Positions 27,972 through 37,003 are shown, counted from the first letter of the stretch. The stretch is 64,000 bases of DNA from Peribacillus alkalitolerans (GCF_010882125.1 NZ_JAAGVZ010000016.1:1-64000), one strand, 5' to 3'. Numbers and translations: made by a program. The notes: generated from the sequence alone by a model not told the origin.

Positions 27972-28529
27972 ATGATTTCTGTAAATGATTTTCGTACTGG
28001 ATTAACGATCGAAGTAGATAACGGGATTTGGCAAGTGTTGGATTTCCAACACGTAAAACCTGGTAAAGGTGCAGCATTCGTCCGTTCTAAGCTTCGGAAT
28101 TTAAGAACAGGTGCTGTAAACGAAAAAACATTCCGCGCAGGTGAAAAAGTAGCGAAAGCACATATCGAAAACCGTAAAATGCAATATTTATATGCTAGTG
28201 GCGATAACCATGTTTTCATGGACACTGAAAGCTACGAGCAAATTGAATTGGCTGCTTCTCAAATCGAGCGCGAATTGAAATTCTTAAAAGAAAACATGGA
28301 AGTCTACATTATGACTTACCAAAATGAAACACTTGGTGTTGAACTACCTAATACAGTTGTATTGGAAGTAACTGAAACAGAACCTGGTATTAAAGGGGAT
28401 ACTTCTTCTGGTGGATCTAAGAATGCTATGGTTGAAACTGGATTAAACGTTCAAGTACCATTCTTCGTCAACCAAGGCGATAAATTGATCATCAATACAA
28501 CTGATGGTTCATACGTTTCTCGTGCTTAA
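27972..28529 (+). CDS. efp: Elongation factor P
   Basis: A 185-residue translation factor that relieves ribosome stalling at proline runs. Domain I contains [16 protein letters not shown], whose lysine (about residue 32) is the tip that can be modified; domains II and III follow with the typical C-terminus [12 protein letters not shown]. Full length. ATG after GGGAGGATTTTAAC. Last gene of yqhS-yqhT-efp. Confidence 0.96.
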   Translation: MISVNDFRTGLTIEVDNGIWQVLDFQHVKPGKGAAFVRSKLRNLRTGAVNEKTFRAGEKVAKAHIENRKMQYLYASGDNHVFMDTESYEQIELAASQIERELKFLKENMEVYIMTYQNETLGVELPNTVVLEVTETEPGIKGDTSSGGSKNAMVETGLNVQVPFFVNQGDKLIINTTDGSYVSRA

Positions 28530-28539
28530 TAATTAATAG

Positions 28540-28588
28540 AAAAGACTGTTATCATTAGGGCTAAAAAGCCTCAAGATAGCAGTTTTTT
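28540..28588 (+). terminator. efp terminator
   Basis: Imperfect stem CTGTTATC..AGGGCT / AGCCTC..GATAGCAG with AAAA loop and seven T's. Confidence 0.8.
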
Positions 28589-28652
28589 TATTTGGCTTTT
28601 TTAAAAAGCTCTTTTTATATTGATTGTTGTTTTAAGACTGTAAAGTTTGCCC

Positions 28653-28780
28653 GTTGATTTCCACTCCAGGCACTTGCTTTCCGCGGGGAGGGTGGGAGCC
28701 TCCTCGGCGTTACCGCCTGTGGGGTCTCCCACTTCCCTCTTTTTCCCGCAGGAGTCAAGTACCTTCCGCTCCAATCAACT
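28653..28780. repeat. GC-rich Bacillaceae-type intergenic repeat, copy 1
   Basis: Starts GTTGATTTCCACTCC, contains GGGAGCCTCCTCGGCG and GTGGGGTCTCCC, and ends CCGCTCCAATCAAC. The ends are inverted (GTTGATT / AATCAAC). Much higher GC than the surroundings. Related copies: 34434-34562, 34877-34937 and 62370-62502. Confidence 0.85.
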
Positions 28781-29051
28781 CAGATAGTTAAAATTAAATT
28801 AACTAAAATAGCAAAAAACCTTACGAAAACAGCCTTCTATTTAAACAAAATATTAGGAATGAATTCAAATACCCCTTCAACCATATTTATTAACCACTTT
28901 CTATTTTTCTTTTTTATTTTTCTATAAAAAAGATCTTCTTTAAGAATAGGATACTCCTTTTCCAGGTCCTTCATTTATTCGATCCCTTATATTCCTTTTA
29001 AGCGTGAAAGTTGTTGTAAAAGTTTCATGCTCACTTTAAATTCCCTAGTAG

Positions 29052-29080
29052 TAATATTGTGGAACTCACGACCATACAAA
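29052..29080 (+). promoter_or_regulatory. Sigma-E promoter of the spoIIIA operon
   Basis: TAATATT (29052-29058) and CATACAAA (29073-29080), 14 bases apart, match the mother-cell sigma-E consensus KMATATT-N14-CATACAHT almost fully. It lies 36 bases upstream of the spoIIIAA start, as expected from B. subtilis. Confidence 0.85.
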
Positions 29081-29115
29081 TGAATTAATAGACAGGCTGT
29101 TTGGAGGCGTGATGC

Positions 29116-30048
29116 ATGGAAAGGATTTTGTCTATTCTGCCGAAACGGTTAGCAGAGCCAATCCGGCTTCTGCCTGAATCAGTAAAAAACAAGTTAGAAG
29201 AGATACGACTTCGTGTCGGTAGACCAATTGAAATAGGGGTGACTGGAAAACCAAGCTTCCTCCCTTTAACCGTAAATGAGGAAGATGCACTTCAGTTAAT
29301 AAACAATGTAAGTCAGTTTTCCTTCTACACAATCGAAGAAGAACTGAGAAGGGGATATATCACGATTCAAGGTGGCCATAGAATTGGACTAGCCGGAAAA
29401 GTCATCCTTGATAAAGGACAAGTTAAATCGATCCGGGATATTTCATCCTTCAATATAAGGATAGCAAGGGAAAGAATAGGTGTATCCCAAGGGCTTCTTC
29501 CTTTTTTATATGATGGCAGATGGCAAAATACATTAATATTAGGGCCGCCACAAACAGGGAAAACCACTTTGTTAAGAGACATTGCAAGAATTTTATCCTC
29601 AGGTATTCCATCGCTTGATTTACTGCCTGTTAAAGTTGGTATTGTTGATGAACGATCAGAATTAGCAGGATGTGTAAACGGTGTACCCCAATTAAGCTTT
29701 GGTCCAAGAATAGACGTCCTGGATGGATGTCCTAAAGCTGAAGGAATGATGATGCTAATACGTTCAATGTCACCTGAAATTATCATCGCTGATGAGATTG
29801 GGAGGCCAGAAGATACCGAAGCAGTACTAGAGGCTGCCAACGCTGGCATCACATTGATGGTTACAACCCATGGATATTCTTTTAGCGATGTAAAAAAACG
29901 CCCGACTTTAAAAGAAATCCTTCAATTAGATATATTTACAAGAATACTAGAATTGAAAAGAAATGATGCAACAGGGATGGAAATAAGGATCCTAGATGGA
30001 CAGGGTAATCAAATAACGATATTAACTAAGGAAATGAGCGTGAATTAA
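29116..30048 (+). CDS. spoIIIAA: Stage III sporulation protein AA (ATPase)
   Basis: A 310-residue secretion-type ATPase of the mother cell that powers the SpoIIIA-SpoIIQ channel feeding the forespore. Walker A GPPQTGKTTLL is at about 143-153, Walker B IIIADEIG at about 225. Length matches the family. ATG after GGAGGCGTGATGC. First gene of the eight-gene spoIIIA operon behind a sigma-E promoter. Confidence 0.95.
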   Translation: MERILSILPKRLAEPIRLLPESVKNKLEEIRLRVGRPIEIGVTGKPSFLPLTVNEEDALQLINNVSQFSFYTIEEELRRGYITIQGGHRIGLAGKVILDKGQVKSIRDISSFNIRIARERIGVSQGLLPFLYDGRWQNTLILGPPQTGKTTLLRDIARILSSGIPSLDLLPVKVGIVDERSELAGCVNGVPQLSFGPRIDVLDGCPKAEGMMMLIRSMSPEIIIADEIGRPEDTEAVLEAANAGITLMVTTHGYSFSDVKKRPTLKEILQLDIFTRILELKRNDATGMEIRILDGQGNQITILTKEMSVN

Positions 30049-30564
30049 GTGATGAAATTGGTTGGAGCAGCACTAATATTGATCGCCTCCACGTGGATTG
30101 GTTTTGAATTAGCACGACAATTCAGCCAACGCCCAAGACAGTTGCGGCAAATGAAGACGGCATTGCAATCTTTAGAAGCTGAAATCATGTATGCTCATAC
30201 GCCCTTAAAAGATGCTGCAAAGAAATTGTCCAAGCAATTGCCTAAGCCAATTAATTGGCTGTTTGATTCTTTTGCTAAAAAACTAGAACGAACGGATACA
30301 AACGTCAGTGAAGCCTGGGACGATTCGTTGAATGAAATATGGAAATGGCTTTCATTAAAGCAAGGGGAGTATGAAATTCTTTCCCAATTTGGCGTGACAC
30401 TTGGAAAACATGACCGATACCAGCAGCAAAAGCAAATTTTGTTAACGATGACCCATTTGGAAAGAGAAGAACAGGATGCGATTGAAAGACAGGGAAAATA
30501 CGAAAAAATGGTTAAAAGTCTAGGTTTCTTATCAGGGTTATTACTTATCATTTTATTGGTGTAA
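30049..30564 (+). CDS. spoIIIAB: Stage III sporulation protein AB
   Basis: A 171-residue membrane protein with an N-terminal hydrophobic segment (3-20), helical cytoplasmic middle part and C-terminal membrane segment (about 153-170). It resembles GspF-type platform proteins in fold. The GTG at 30049 directly follows the spoIIIAA stop, giving the family length; ATG at 30052 is also possible. RPRQLRQMKTALQSLEAEI is the family motif. Confidence 0.93.
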   Translation: MMKLVGAALILIASTWIGFELARQFSQRPRQLRQMKTALQSLEAEIMYAHTPLKDAAKKLSKQLPKPINWLFDSFAKKLERTDTNVSEAWDDSLNEIWKWLSLKQGEYEILSQFGVTLGKHDRYQQQKQILLTMTHLEREEQDAIERQGKYEKMVKSLGFLSGLLLIILLV

Positions 30565-30588
30565 GCATTAGGAGGAGGCATATACGAA

Positions 30589-30795
30589 ATGGGAATTGAA
30601 GTTGGATTAATATTCAAAATTGCTGGGATAGGGATCGTTATTGCTTTTATCAATACACTACTGGAACAAATAAACAAAAAGGAATACGCACAATGGGTCA
30701 CTTTATTTGGGTTCATTTATATTTTATTCATGGTTGCTAATGTTATGGACGACTTATTCCAGAAAATTAAATCAGTGTTCCTTTTCCAAGGGTAG
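30589..30795 (+). CDS. spoIIIAC: Stage III sporulation protein AC
   Basis: A 68-residue protein with two membrane helices (about 6-24 and 36-52). Part of the membrane complex of the SpoIIIA channel. ATG behind TAGGAGGAGGC. Length and sequence (VGLIFKIAGIGIVIAF) match the family. Confidence 0.94.
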   Translation: MGIEVGLIFKIAGIGIVIAFINTLLEQINKKEYAQWVTLFGFIYILFMVANVMDDLFQKIKSVFLFQG

Positions 30796-30808
30796 GGAGG
30801 GGTTTACA

Positions 30809-31198
30809 ATCGAGATTCTAAAGATTGTCGGAATAGCGTTGATTGCAACATTTCTTGCTTTATTGGTAAAAGAACAGAAGCCTAATTTCGCTTTTTTATT
30901 AGTTGTATTTGTCGGATGTTCTATTTTTTTATTCTTAGTGGGTCAAATCCAGGAAATTATTTCAATGTTAAAAAAGATTGCAGAAAGTGCAAACGTGAAT
31001 ATGGTCTACTTAGAGACTATTCTTAAAATCATAGGAATTGCTTATATTGCAGAGTTTGCCGCACAAGTCACAAAGGACGCAGGACAAGGAGCAATCGCAT
31101 CAAAAATCGAACTAGCTGGAAAAATTCTAATACTAGCAATGGCGATTCCGATTCTTACTGTCATTATTGAAACGGTTATTAAAATGATTCCAAGTTAG
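30809..31198 (+). CDS. spoIIIAD: Stage III sporulation protein AD, with non-canonical ATC at the start position
   Basis: A protein of about 129 residues with several membrane helices, nearly identical in pattern to SpoIIIAD (LKIVGIALIATFLALLVKEQ, NMVYLETILKIIGIAYIAEF). No ATG, GTG or TTG exists at the expected start. AGGGAGGGG (30794-30802) is optimally placed, 8 bases, before ATC at 30809, where family members have their methionine (MEI-type start). The nearest in-frame ATG (30740) lies inside spoIIIAC, adds 23 atypical residues and has no binding site. Either ATC is used weakly or the start was lost. Confidence 0.8.
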   Translation: MEILKIVGIALIATFLALLVKEQKPNFAFLLVVFVGCSIFLFLVGQIQEIISMLKKIAESANVNMVYLETILKIIGIAYIAEFAAQVTKDAGQGAIASKIELAGKILILAMAIPILTVIIETVIKMIPS

Positions 31199-31223
31199 TG
31201 TAAAGGAGAGTTAAGGAGGTGAA

Positions 31224-32453
31224 ATGATTTTGAAGCAATGGATAATCCATATATTGATAACAAGTACTCTACTACTTTTTTTCACTTCAACCGTAGAAGC
31301 CGAAAGTGATATAAACAATCAAGAACAGGAACAAGTCCAGCAAGATATCAATCTACAATCAGCTCAAAAGGAACTCGTGAAATCCCAAATGGATAAACTT
31401 GGTCTTGATGAACTAAAAGCTTATTGGGATGGGATAGTTACCGAATATGGGGGATTTCTACCAGAAAGTCAAAAGGGAAGTTTTTTTGATTTTGTAAGCG
31501 GTGAAAAGCAATTCTCCTTTTCGCAGTGGTTTAAGGGAATTACCAAATTCATATTCCATGAATTATTAGTAAATGGAAAACTTTTAGGAACCCTCATCTT
31601 ATTGACGATTTTCAGTATGTTTCTTCAATCCTTACAAAACTCCTTCGAAAATAGTTCCATCAGTAAAGTTGCCTACGCAATTGTGTTCATGGTCCTGATC
31701 ATCATTGCTTTGAATAGTTTTCATGTCGCAATCACTTATACAAAAGAAACGATTTCATTGATGATATCGTTCCTCCTTGCCTTAATACCATTATTGCTTG
31801 CGCTCATTGCGGCATCGGGAGGAGTCGTTTCAGCTGCATTTTTCCATCCTGTTTTACTATTTTTAATGAATACGAGCGGTGTACTCGTTCAGAACGTGGT
31901 CTTACCACTATTATTTTTGGCGGCGCTATTAAATATTGTCAGTACATTATCTGATAACTACAAGGTTACTCAATTGGCACAGTTGCTTCGAAATTGGAGT
32001 ATCGGATTGTTAGGGGTATTCATGACAGTATTCTTAGGTGTCATCTCTGTCCAGGGGGCATCTTCAGCAGTAGCGGACGGGATTACGATCCGGACTGCAA
32101 AGTTTGTGACAGGTAATTTCATCCCAGTAATTGGTCGTATGTTCACGGATGCTGCTGATACTGTGATCAGTGCTTCAGTACTTTTAAAAAATACTGTAGG
32201 TTTAGCAGGTGTCATAATCCTTCTCTTGATCACGACCTTTCCGGCTATAAAAATATTGGTTGTAGCTTTTGTCTATAAATTTACCGCAGCATTGTTACAG
32301 CCCTTGGGTGGGGGAACTGTTATTAAATGTTTAGACATTATTAGCAAAAGCATGATTTACATATTTGCGGCTCTTGCTATCGTTTCTTTCATGTTTTTTT
32401 TAAGTATTACCGTAATCATTGCTGCAGGCAATGTGACACTTATGGTTCGGTAG
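31224..32453 (+). CDS. spoIIIAE: Stage III sporulation protein AE
   Basis: A 409-residue polytopic membrane protein. It has an N-terminal signal-like segment (about 5-25), an extracytoplasmic region rich in glutamine and glutamate (26-100), then about seven hydrophobic helices to the C-terminus. Component of the mother-cell part of the feeding-tube channel. ATG after AAGGAGGTGA, the strongest ribosome binding site of the operon. Confidence 0.95.
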   Translation: MILKQWIIHILITSTLLLFFTSTVEAESDINNQEQEQVQQDINLQSAQKELVKSQMDKLGLDELKAYWDGIVTEYGGFLPESQKGSFFDFVSGEKQFSFSQWFKGITKFIFHELLVNGKLLGTLILLTIFSMFLQSLQNSFENSSISKVAYAIVFMVLIIIALNSFHVAITYTKETISLMISFLLALIPLLLALIAASGGVVSAAFFHPVLLFLMNTSGVLVQNVVLPLLFLAALLNIVSTLSDNYKVTQLAQLLRNWSIGLLGVFMTVFLGVISVQGASSAVADGITIRTAKFVTGNFIPVIGRMFTDAADTVISASVLLKNTVGLAGVIILLLITTFPAIKILVVAFVYKFTAALLQPLGGGTVIKCLDIISKSMIYIFAALAIVSFMFFLSITVIIAAGNVTLMVR

Positions 32454-32464
32454 GAGGGTGACAA

Positions 32465-33088
32465 ATGGATTTTATTACTGGTTGGATCACCAATATTATA
32501 CTGTTTGTTTTACTTGCTACCGTCATTGACATGCTATTGCCGAGTTCCAGCTTTCAGAAATATGCAAAGATGGTCATTGGTTTACTTTTGATAGCCATTA
32601 TAATCACCCCGATTTTTCAACTTCTATCGAGTGATTTTGAACAGATTTTATCAATGACAATGGATCAGAAGGATCTTGAAAAAAATAGATTGATAGAAAA
32701 TTCTACAGAATTTAAGAAAAAAGAAATACAAGCCCAAATGGATGCATATATTTTAGAACAGATGGCTGTCCAACTTAGGACAGGGGTGGAAGAGGAGTTG
32801 ATGGATGAGTTCAAAATGCAAATCAAATCAGTCGAGTTACAATTATTAGAAACAAACCAACCAAAAATTCCAGAAGATTTACACAGCGTTTCCATTACAC
32901 TTGCTCCCGGGGACACTCAGCAAATAGATGCAATAGAGACTGTATCTACAGTTGATATTGATACTAATCGAACGCTCCAAGAGCCAACCCATCAATGGAA
33001 CGACATAAAAGGGTTCTTAGCATCTAAATGGGGCATCGAAGAAAATCAGATTCAAATTGAAGGGGAAAGGAGGGACGGTAAAAAGTGA
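32465..33088 (+). CDS. spoIIIAF: Stage III sporulation protein AF
   Basis: A 207-residue protein with two N-terminal membrane helices (about 5-23 and 35-55) and a soluble C-terminal domain that has a ring-building-motif-like fold in the family. ATG after TAGGAGGGTGAC. It overlaps spoIIIAG by four bases (GTGA). Confidence 0.93.
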   Translation: MDFITGWITNIILFVLLATVIDMLLPSSSFQKYAKMVIGLLLIAIIITPIFQLLSSDFEQILSMTMDQKDLEKNRLIENSTEFKKKEIQAQMDAYILEQMAVQLRTGVEEELMDEFKMQIKSVELQLLETNQPKIPEDLHSVSITLAPGDTQQIDAIETVSTVDIDTNRTLQEPTHQWNDIKGFLASKWGIEENQIQIEGERRDGKK

Positions 33089-33753
33089 ATAAGGATAAAG
33101 GACCTCTTTCCTGGCTTCAAAGCCTGATAATGAAAAAGAAAGATGAGGAAGGCCGTCCTGAACAAGAGAAAAAGCCATCCATGCACTTATATGTGTTAGT
33201 AGTATTGGTGATAGGTGCAGCTATTATGATGGCAAGTAATTTCATAACTAAAAGTAGCCAGGATGCATCCAAAAGTTCATTACCGGTATTTAAAGAAGAG
33301 CAGTCACAAGATGTAGAGGTTTTTGGACGCAGTGGTCAAAAGGCTGATCCAACCATAGCAGACTATGAGAGAACATATGAGAACCAAATCAAAGAGGCAT
33401 TGGAAACTATTACAGGTGTAGATGACGTAACAGTTGTCGTTAATGTTGATTCCTCTGAACGAAAGGTATACGAAAAGAACTTGGTAACCCAAAAACAAGT
33501 TACTGATGAAACCGATCGGGAAGGTGGAAAGAGAGTCGTAGAAGACTCCTCCAAGGATGAAAAACTGGTCATTATTCGTAATGGTGAAAAAGAAGTTCCT
33601 ATTGTTCAAGAAACGAAAAAACCAAATATTAGAGGTGTCCTAGTAGTAGCAAAGGGCGCAGATAATATACAAATCAAAAAATGGATTGTTGAAGCAGTTA
33701 CAAGAGCCTTGGATGTACCAAGCCATCGAGTTGCTGTAATGCCGAAAAAATAG
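33085..33753 (+). CDS. spoIIIAG: Stage III sporulation protein AG
   Basis: A 222-residue protein with one membrane anchor (about 34-52) and an extracytoplasmic ring-building-motif domain. SpoIIIAG forms a large 30-fold ring in the intermembrane space at the forespore. Seen: ITGVDDVTVVVNVDSSERKV and PNIRGVLVVAKGADN, typical of the domain. GTG start behind AGGAGGGACGG. Confidence 0.94.
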   Translation: MNKDKGPLSWLQSLIMKKKDEEGRPEQEKKPSMHLYVLVVLVIGAAIMMASNFITKSSQDASKSSLPVFKEEQSQDVEVFGRSGQKADPTIADYERTYENQIKEALETITGVDDVTVVVNVDSSERKVYEKNLVTQKQVTDETDREGGKRVVEDSSKDEKLVIIRNGEKEVPIVQETKKPNIRGVLVVAKGADNIQIKKWIVEAVTRALDVPSHRVAVMPKK

Positions 33754-33766
33754 GGAGGAATTTTTA

Positions 33767-34318
33767 ATGTTATTAAAAAAGCAAACAGTTTGGTTATTAA
33801 CTATGTTAAGTTTGGTCGTGGTTCTATCCGTTTATTATGTAACAACGCCAGAGAAGACTACAACAAACATAACAGCAACTGAACAAAAAGAAAGTGTTAA
33901 AAAAGAGGTTGAAAAAACGACTACAGCCAAAGAAGGACAAGCGAAAGCGGTTGTTACACCTGCTGACGATGAAACTTTTGAAGTAGCTCGTATGGAAATT
34001 ACAGACCAACGTAATAAGCTAATGGAAGAATTAACGGTATTGATGGCAAATACAGATTTAACCAATGAGGAACGCAATGAAGCTTATGAAACTGTAAAAC
34101 AATTAAGCGAGTTAAATACAAAAGAAGGAATTTTAGAATCTTTAATCGTTTCCATGGGCTTTGATGCTGCGCTAGTAAGGGCAGATGGAGATAATGTAAG
34201 TGTCACTGTAAAGGCAGACAAACTTTCTCAAAGCAAAGCTAACGATATTATCCGCCTTGTTAGCGATGAAATGGAAGGCGTTCAAAACGTAGCGGTTGAG
34301 TTCCATCCAAAAAAATAG
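33767..34318 (+). CDS. spoIIIAH: Stage III sporulation protein AH
   Basis: A 183-residue protein with an N-terminal membrane anchor (about 8-26), a threonine/lysine-rich linker and a C-terminal EscJ/ring-building domain (about 80-183). It binds forespore SpoIIQ across the septum. ATG after AGGGAGGAATTTTTA. Last spoIIIA gene; a double terminator follows. Confidence 0.95.
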   Translation: MLLKKQTVWLLTMLSLVVVLSVYYVTTPEKTTTNITATEQKESVKKEVEKTTTAKEGQAKAVVTPADDETFEVARMEITDQRNKLMEELTVLMANTDLTNEERNEAYETVKQLSELNTKEGILESLIVSMGFDAALVRADGDNVSVTVKADKLSQSKANDIIRLVSDEMEGVQNVAVEFHPKK

Positions 34319-34328
34319 TGAGCTGAAA

Positions 34329-34412
34329 AAACCTTGTCGGGCTCGACAAGGTTTCAGATTATCGACAAAAGGTATCGAGAGTACGCTCTCTCGATACCTT
34401 TTGTCATTTTTG
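34329..34412 (+). terminator. Double terminator after spoIIIAH
   Basis: First hairpin ACCTTGTCG-ggct-CGACAAGGT, then a longer one GACAAAAGGTATCGAGAG / CTCTCGATACCTTTTGTC followed by ATTTTTG. The first hairpin recurs at 35025-35053. Confidence 0.85.
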
Positions 34413-34433
34413 ATATGTATGGTAGGCGAAAAG

Positions 34434-34562
34434 GTTGATTTCCGCTCCAGGCACTTGGTTTCCGGGGGGCGTTCGCCGAGCCTCCTAGTCGCTACTGCTC
34501 CTGCGGGGTCTCGCCTGTAACGCTAATCCCCCAGGAGTCAAGCGCCTTCCGTTCCAATCAAC
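34434..34562. repeat. GC-rich Bacillaceae-type intergenic repeat, copy 2
   Basis: Starts GTTGATTTCCGCTCCAGG, contains GCCGAGCCTCCTAG and TGCGGGGTCTCGCC, ends CCGTTCCAATCAAC. Same orientation as copy 1 at 28653-28780. Confidence 0.85.
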
Positions 34563-34618
34563 CAGTGTCCTTGAATAATCAACTTAAACACCTGTTCATT
34601 AAGCTTTATAAATCATCC

Positions 34619-34850
34619 TCAAGCAACTTTCCTTGTCCAAGTTGCCAGTGTCTTTACAAACGTAAGCATCGCCTGCATGGACAATTTTTTTAATTCTCTT
34701 AGGGTTGTCCAACGCATACCATGCTTTTCCATCGCATCCGCAAAGACCCGTTGAATCGTTTCCTAACGCTTTGCATATATTTGTTTAATTTCATCAAAAT
34801 GTCTTAAATTGTTCACGTTCATTGATTTGATTTTTCGTCATCATCGCTTA
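34619..34850 (-). pseudogene. Degenerate C-terminal remnant of an IS1182-family transposase
   Basis: Read on the minus strand, the frame gives LRHFDEIKQIYAKR, a TAG stop, then ETIQRVFADAMEKHGMRWT and LKKLSMQAMLTF before a TGA at 34619-34621. This is the conserved C-terminal block of IS1182-type DDE transposases (YAKRKETIERVFAD..KHG.RWTTLRG, KLSMQAMLTFA). The internal stop and loss of the N-terminal part make it inactive. Confidence 0.8.
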
Positions 34851-34876
34851 TCACCTCATAATTATGTACAAACACC

Positions 34877-34937
34877 GTTGATTGGAGTGGAGGGCGACGA
34901 CTCCCGCGGAAAGCTTTCGCCCTTCGCTGAAATCAAC
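34877..34937. repeat. GC-rich Bacillaceae-type repeat, copy 3 (deleted version)
   Basis: GTTGATTGGAGTGGAGGGCG at one end and GAAATCAAC at the other, with ACTCCCGCGGAAAGC inside; only 61 bases, so the middle is lost. Orientation is opposite to copies 1 and 2. Confidence 0.75.
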
Positions 34938-34979
34938 TTCTCTAGTTCTTAGTTACCTTCTTTCATTGTAAAAGAAAAA

Positions 34980-35053
34980 AGACTGTAGACAAACTCGAAA
35001 TTCTTCGAGTTTGTCTACAGTCTGAAACCTTGTCGGGATCGACAAGGTTTTTC
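34980..35053 (-). terminator. Terminator hairpins downstream of the chemotaxis receptor gene
   Basis: A perfect 20-bp stem AGACTGTAGACAAACTCGAA / its complement with ATTC loop, followed on the minus strand by TTTTTTC, and a second hairpin ACCTTGTCG-ggat-CGACAAGGT. Both lie behind the minus-strand stop at 35142. Confidence 0.8.
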
Positions 35054-35141
35054 AACTTTATTTTTCTTTCAGGATCGATGTACCAATAGAATTCTGTAAG
35101 CTACGGTAGTAGCCAATCCATAATTCTAGCCATTACATGCC

Positions 35142-36656
35142 TCAAGCCTTTACTTTAGGAGAGTTGCCTGCTTCATTTTGTTCATATAAGTGGATGATAT
35201 TTTCTAATGAATCATGTGCATCTTCCACTGATTTCAATAGGTACGTGTTTTGTTGACTTTGGGAACACGTATTTGAAGCCAGTTCTTCTAATTGTGCGCT
35301 AGCTTCCTCAATGATTGCACTGTATTCATTAACTGAATGACTGACACTTTTGGAAATTCCATCAATGGATTGAATGACTGAATGCGAGCTTTGAATCTTT
35401 TCCTTTAAGGAAACGATATGTTCATAAATATCGTGAAAAGCGGCTTTTGAATCCTGAGCTAAATGAACATTTTCATTAATGATTTTTGTAGCCTCATGAA
35501 TTCTTTCGTTCGTTTCTTCCGTTTCTTTCTTTACGGATTCAAGATTACTGGATATTAGGTTTGCGGTTTGACTTGTAATTTCAGCTAGCTTTCTTACCTC
35601 TTCTGCAACAACTGCAAATCCTTTTCCACTGTCTCCTGCGCGAGCAGCTTCTATTGATGCGTTCAACGCCAATAAGTTTGTCTGTTGAGAAATCTGTTGA
35701 ATGTTTTTTACATATGTTACTGCCTCTAAGACTTCACCTTCTAGCACTTCAGTTCTTTCAACAATTTGTTTATTTAGCTCTGAATATTGTTCAAGTTGTT
35801 TTTCTAATGATTCAATTGTATTTTGTCCTATGAAACTTGCATTTTCGGTCTCTACGGAATCATTCAATAAATGCATGGATAACTCTGATAAGCGTCGAAC
35901 CATTTCAGTCGTTTGCATAAATGCTTCATTTATATCTTGAATAGAGTCTCCCTGAATTTGGACACCCGATGCAAGTTCATTTATTGATAAGGTCATTTCA
36001 TTTGCTGAAGCGTTGTTTTCATAGCTTTTTGATTTCACAATTGACATCATTTTATTTAAGACTATTGTATTTTCTTTTAACACCTTTTTAGTTTCTTGAT
36101 CCTTTTTCAATAAATGCTCTGTTTCTTGCTGAATCTCGGTCAGGCTACTTGCCATTTTATTGGAAATGGAAAATTGGAAGCTTAGCAAAATACTAACTAA
36201 AGTATGTAAAAGGAAAATGGTTACATAATTTTTTGCTTCTAGTGGCAAAGCCTCGTGATGGAAAAATACAAATAATCCTAAAACTATTAATCCGGAAATA
36301 AAGCCAAGCAGTAAAATCTTTTTGTCCATATAAATAGCAGAAGTCGCGATAACAAAATAAACGAGTACCATTGCAGTAGGAGATACGCTATTTTCCATGA
36401 TAATAAAAATTACTGTTGATACGAGAAGTACAGCCAAATATGGAATGGCCTTAATCCAACGGTTCGTATAATGAAGAAAAGCAATGATTCCAACCCCCAT
36501 TACCCCACCGATGACTATAGAAAGGATAACCGCTAAATCCTTTTTCATAATAATATCTACCACCGTTGCCAAAATAACAGAAACTAAAGTTGCTTTGACT
36601 ACGAGGCTGTTCTTTTGGATTAAATTATCCCTCTTCACTTTTTCTACTTTATTCAA
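35142..36656 (-). CDS. Methyl-accepting chemotaxis protein
   Basis: A 504-residue receptor without a large extracellular sensor domain. Five or six hydrophobic segments fill residues 18-175, so it probably senses within the membrane or through the membrane domain. The C-terminal signalling domain has the conserved hairpin tip [23 protein letters not shown] region and EEVRKLAE (about residues 320-350), flanked by long coiled coils. TTG start after AAGGTGGGG. Single gene; no equivalent at this place in B. subtilis. The ligand is unknown. Confidence 0.88.
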   Translation of the reverse strand: MNKVEKVKRDNLIQKNSLVVKATLVSVILATVVDIIMKKDLAVILSIVIGGVMGVGIIAFLHYTNRWIKAIPYLAVLLVSTVIFIIMENSVSPTAMVLVYFVIATSAIYMDKKILLLGFISGLIVLGLFVFFHHEALPLEAKNYVTIFLLHTLVSILLSFQFSISNKMASSLTEIQQETEHLLKKDQETKKVLKENTIVLNKMMSIVKSKSYENNASANEMTLSINELASGVQIQGDSIQDINEAFMQTTEMVRRLSELSMHLLNDSVETENASFIGQNTIESLEKQLEQYSELNKQIVERTEVLEGEVLEAVTYVKNIQQISQQTNLLALNASIEAARAGDSGKGFAVVAEEVRKLAEITSQTANLISSNLESVKKETEETNERIHEATKIINENVHLAQDSKAAFHDIYEHIVSLKEKIQSSHSVIQSIDGISKSVSHSVNEYSAIIEEASAQLEELASNTCSQSQQNTYLLKSVEDAHDSLENIIHLYEQNEAGNSPKVKA

Positions 36657-36833
36657 AGTTACCCCACCTTTTCCTGACTAAAACCTATGATAATTACTAA
36701 TAATTAATATAATGATATATTTGTCCTATTACTATAGTTTCGATATCTAAATTGTTTTTCCTTTCTGAATATTCACAAACCTATTATAAATTATTAAAAT
36801 GATTTATTATAGATATAACTAAAGAGGATTAGG

Positions 36834-36881
36834 TTGAATTCTCACTAGATATTATCGTATGATATTAGTATCTAGTGCTAA
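36834..36881 (+). promoter_or_regulatory. accBC promoter with FapR operator
   Basis: Promoter TTGAAT (36834-36839) and TATGAT (36858-36863), spacing 18. TTAGTATCTAGTGCTAA at 36865-36881 differs at two positions from the FapR operator TTAGTACCTAGTACTAA and lies at the expected start point. FapR represses lipid synthesis genes until malonyl-CoA rises. A 9-bp inverted repeat CACTAGATA / TATCTAGTG (36843-36877) spans the -10. Confidence 0.75.
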
Positions 36882-37003
36882 TTTTCTTTAAAGAGAGTAC
36901 TATTGAATAAAGTTTCGCCCATCTAAAATGGATGGATTGTGGAAACTACTAACTCAAGTCAAGACCAATTAACCTATATAACATCGAACAGGGGTGCAAG
37001 GTA

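Noticed and set aside
34296-34520. 74-residue frame over the spoIIIAH terminator and GC-rich repeat
   Set aside because: Coding sense comes only from the repeat and terminator sequence; such spurious frames are common in these repeats.
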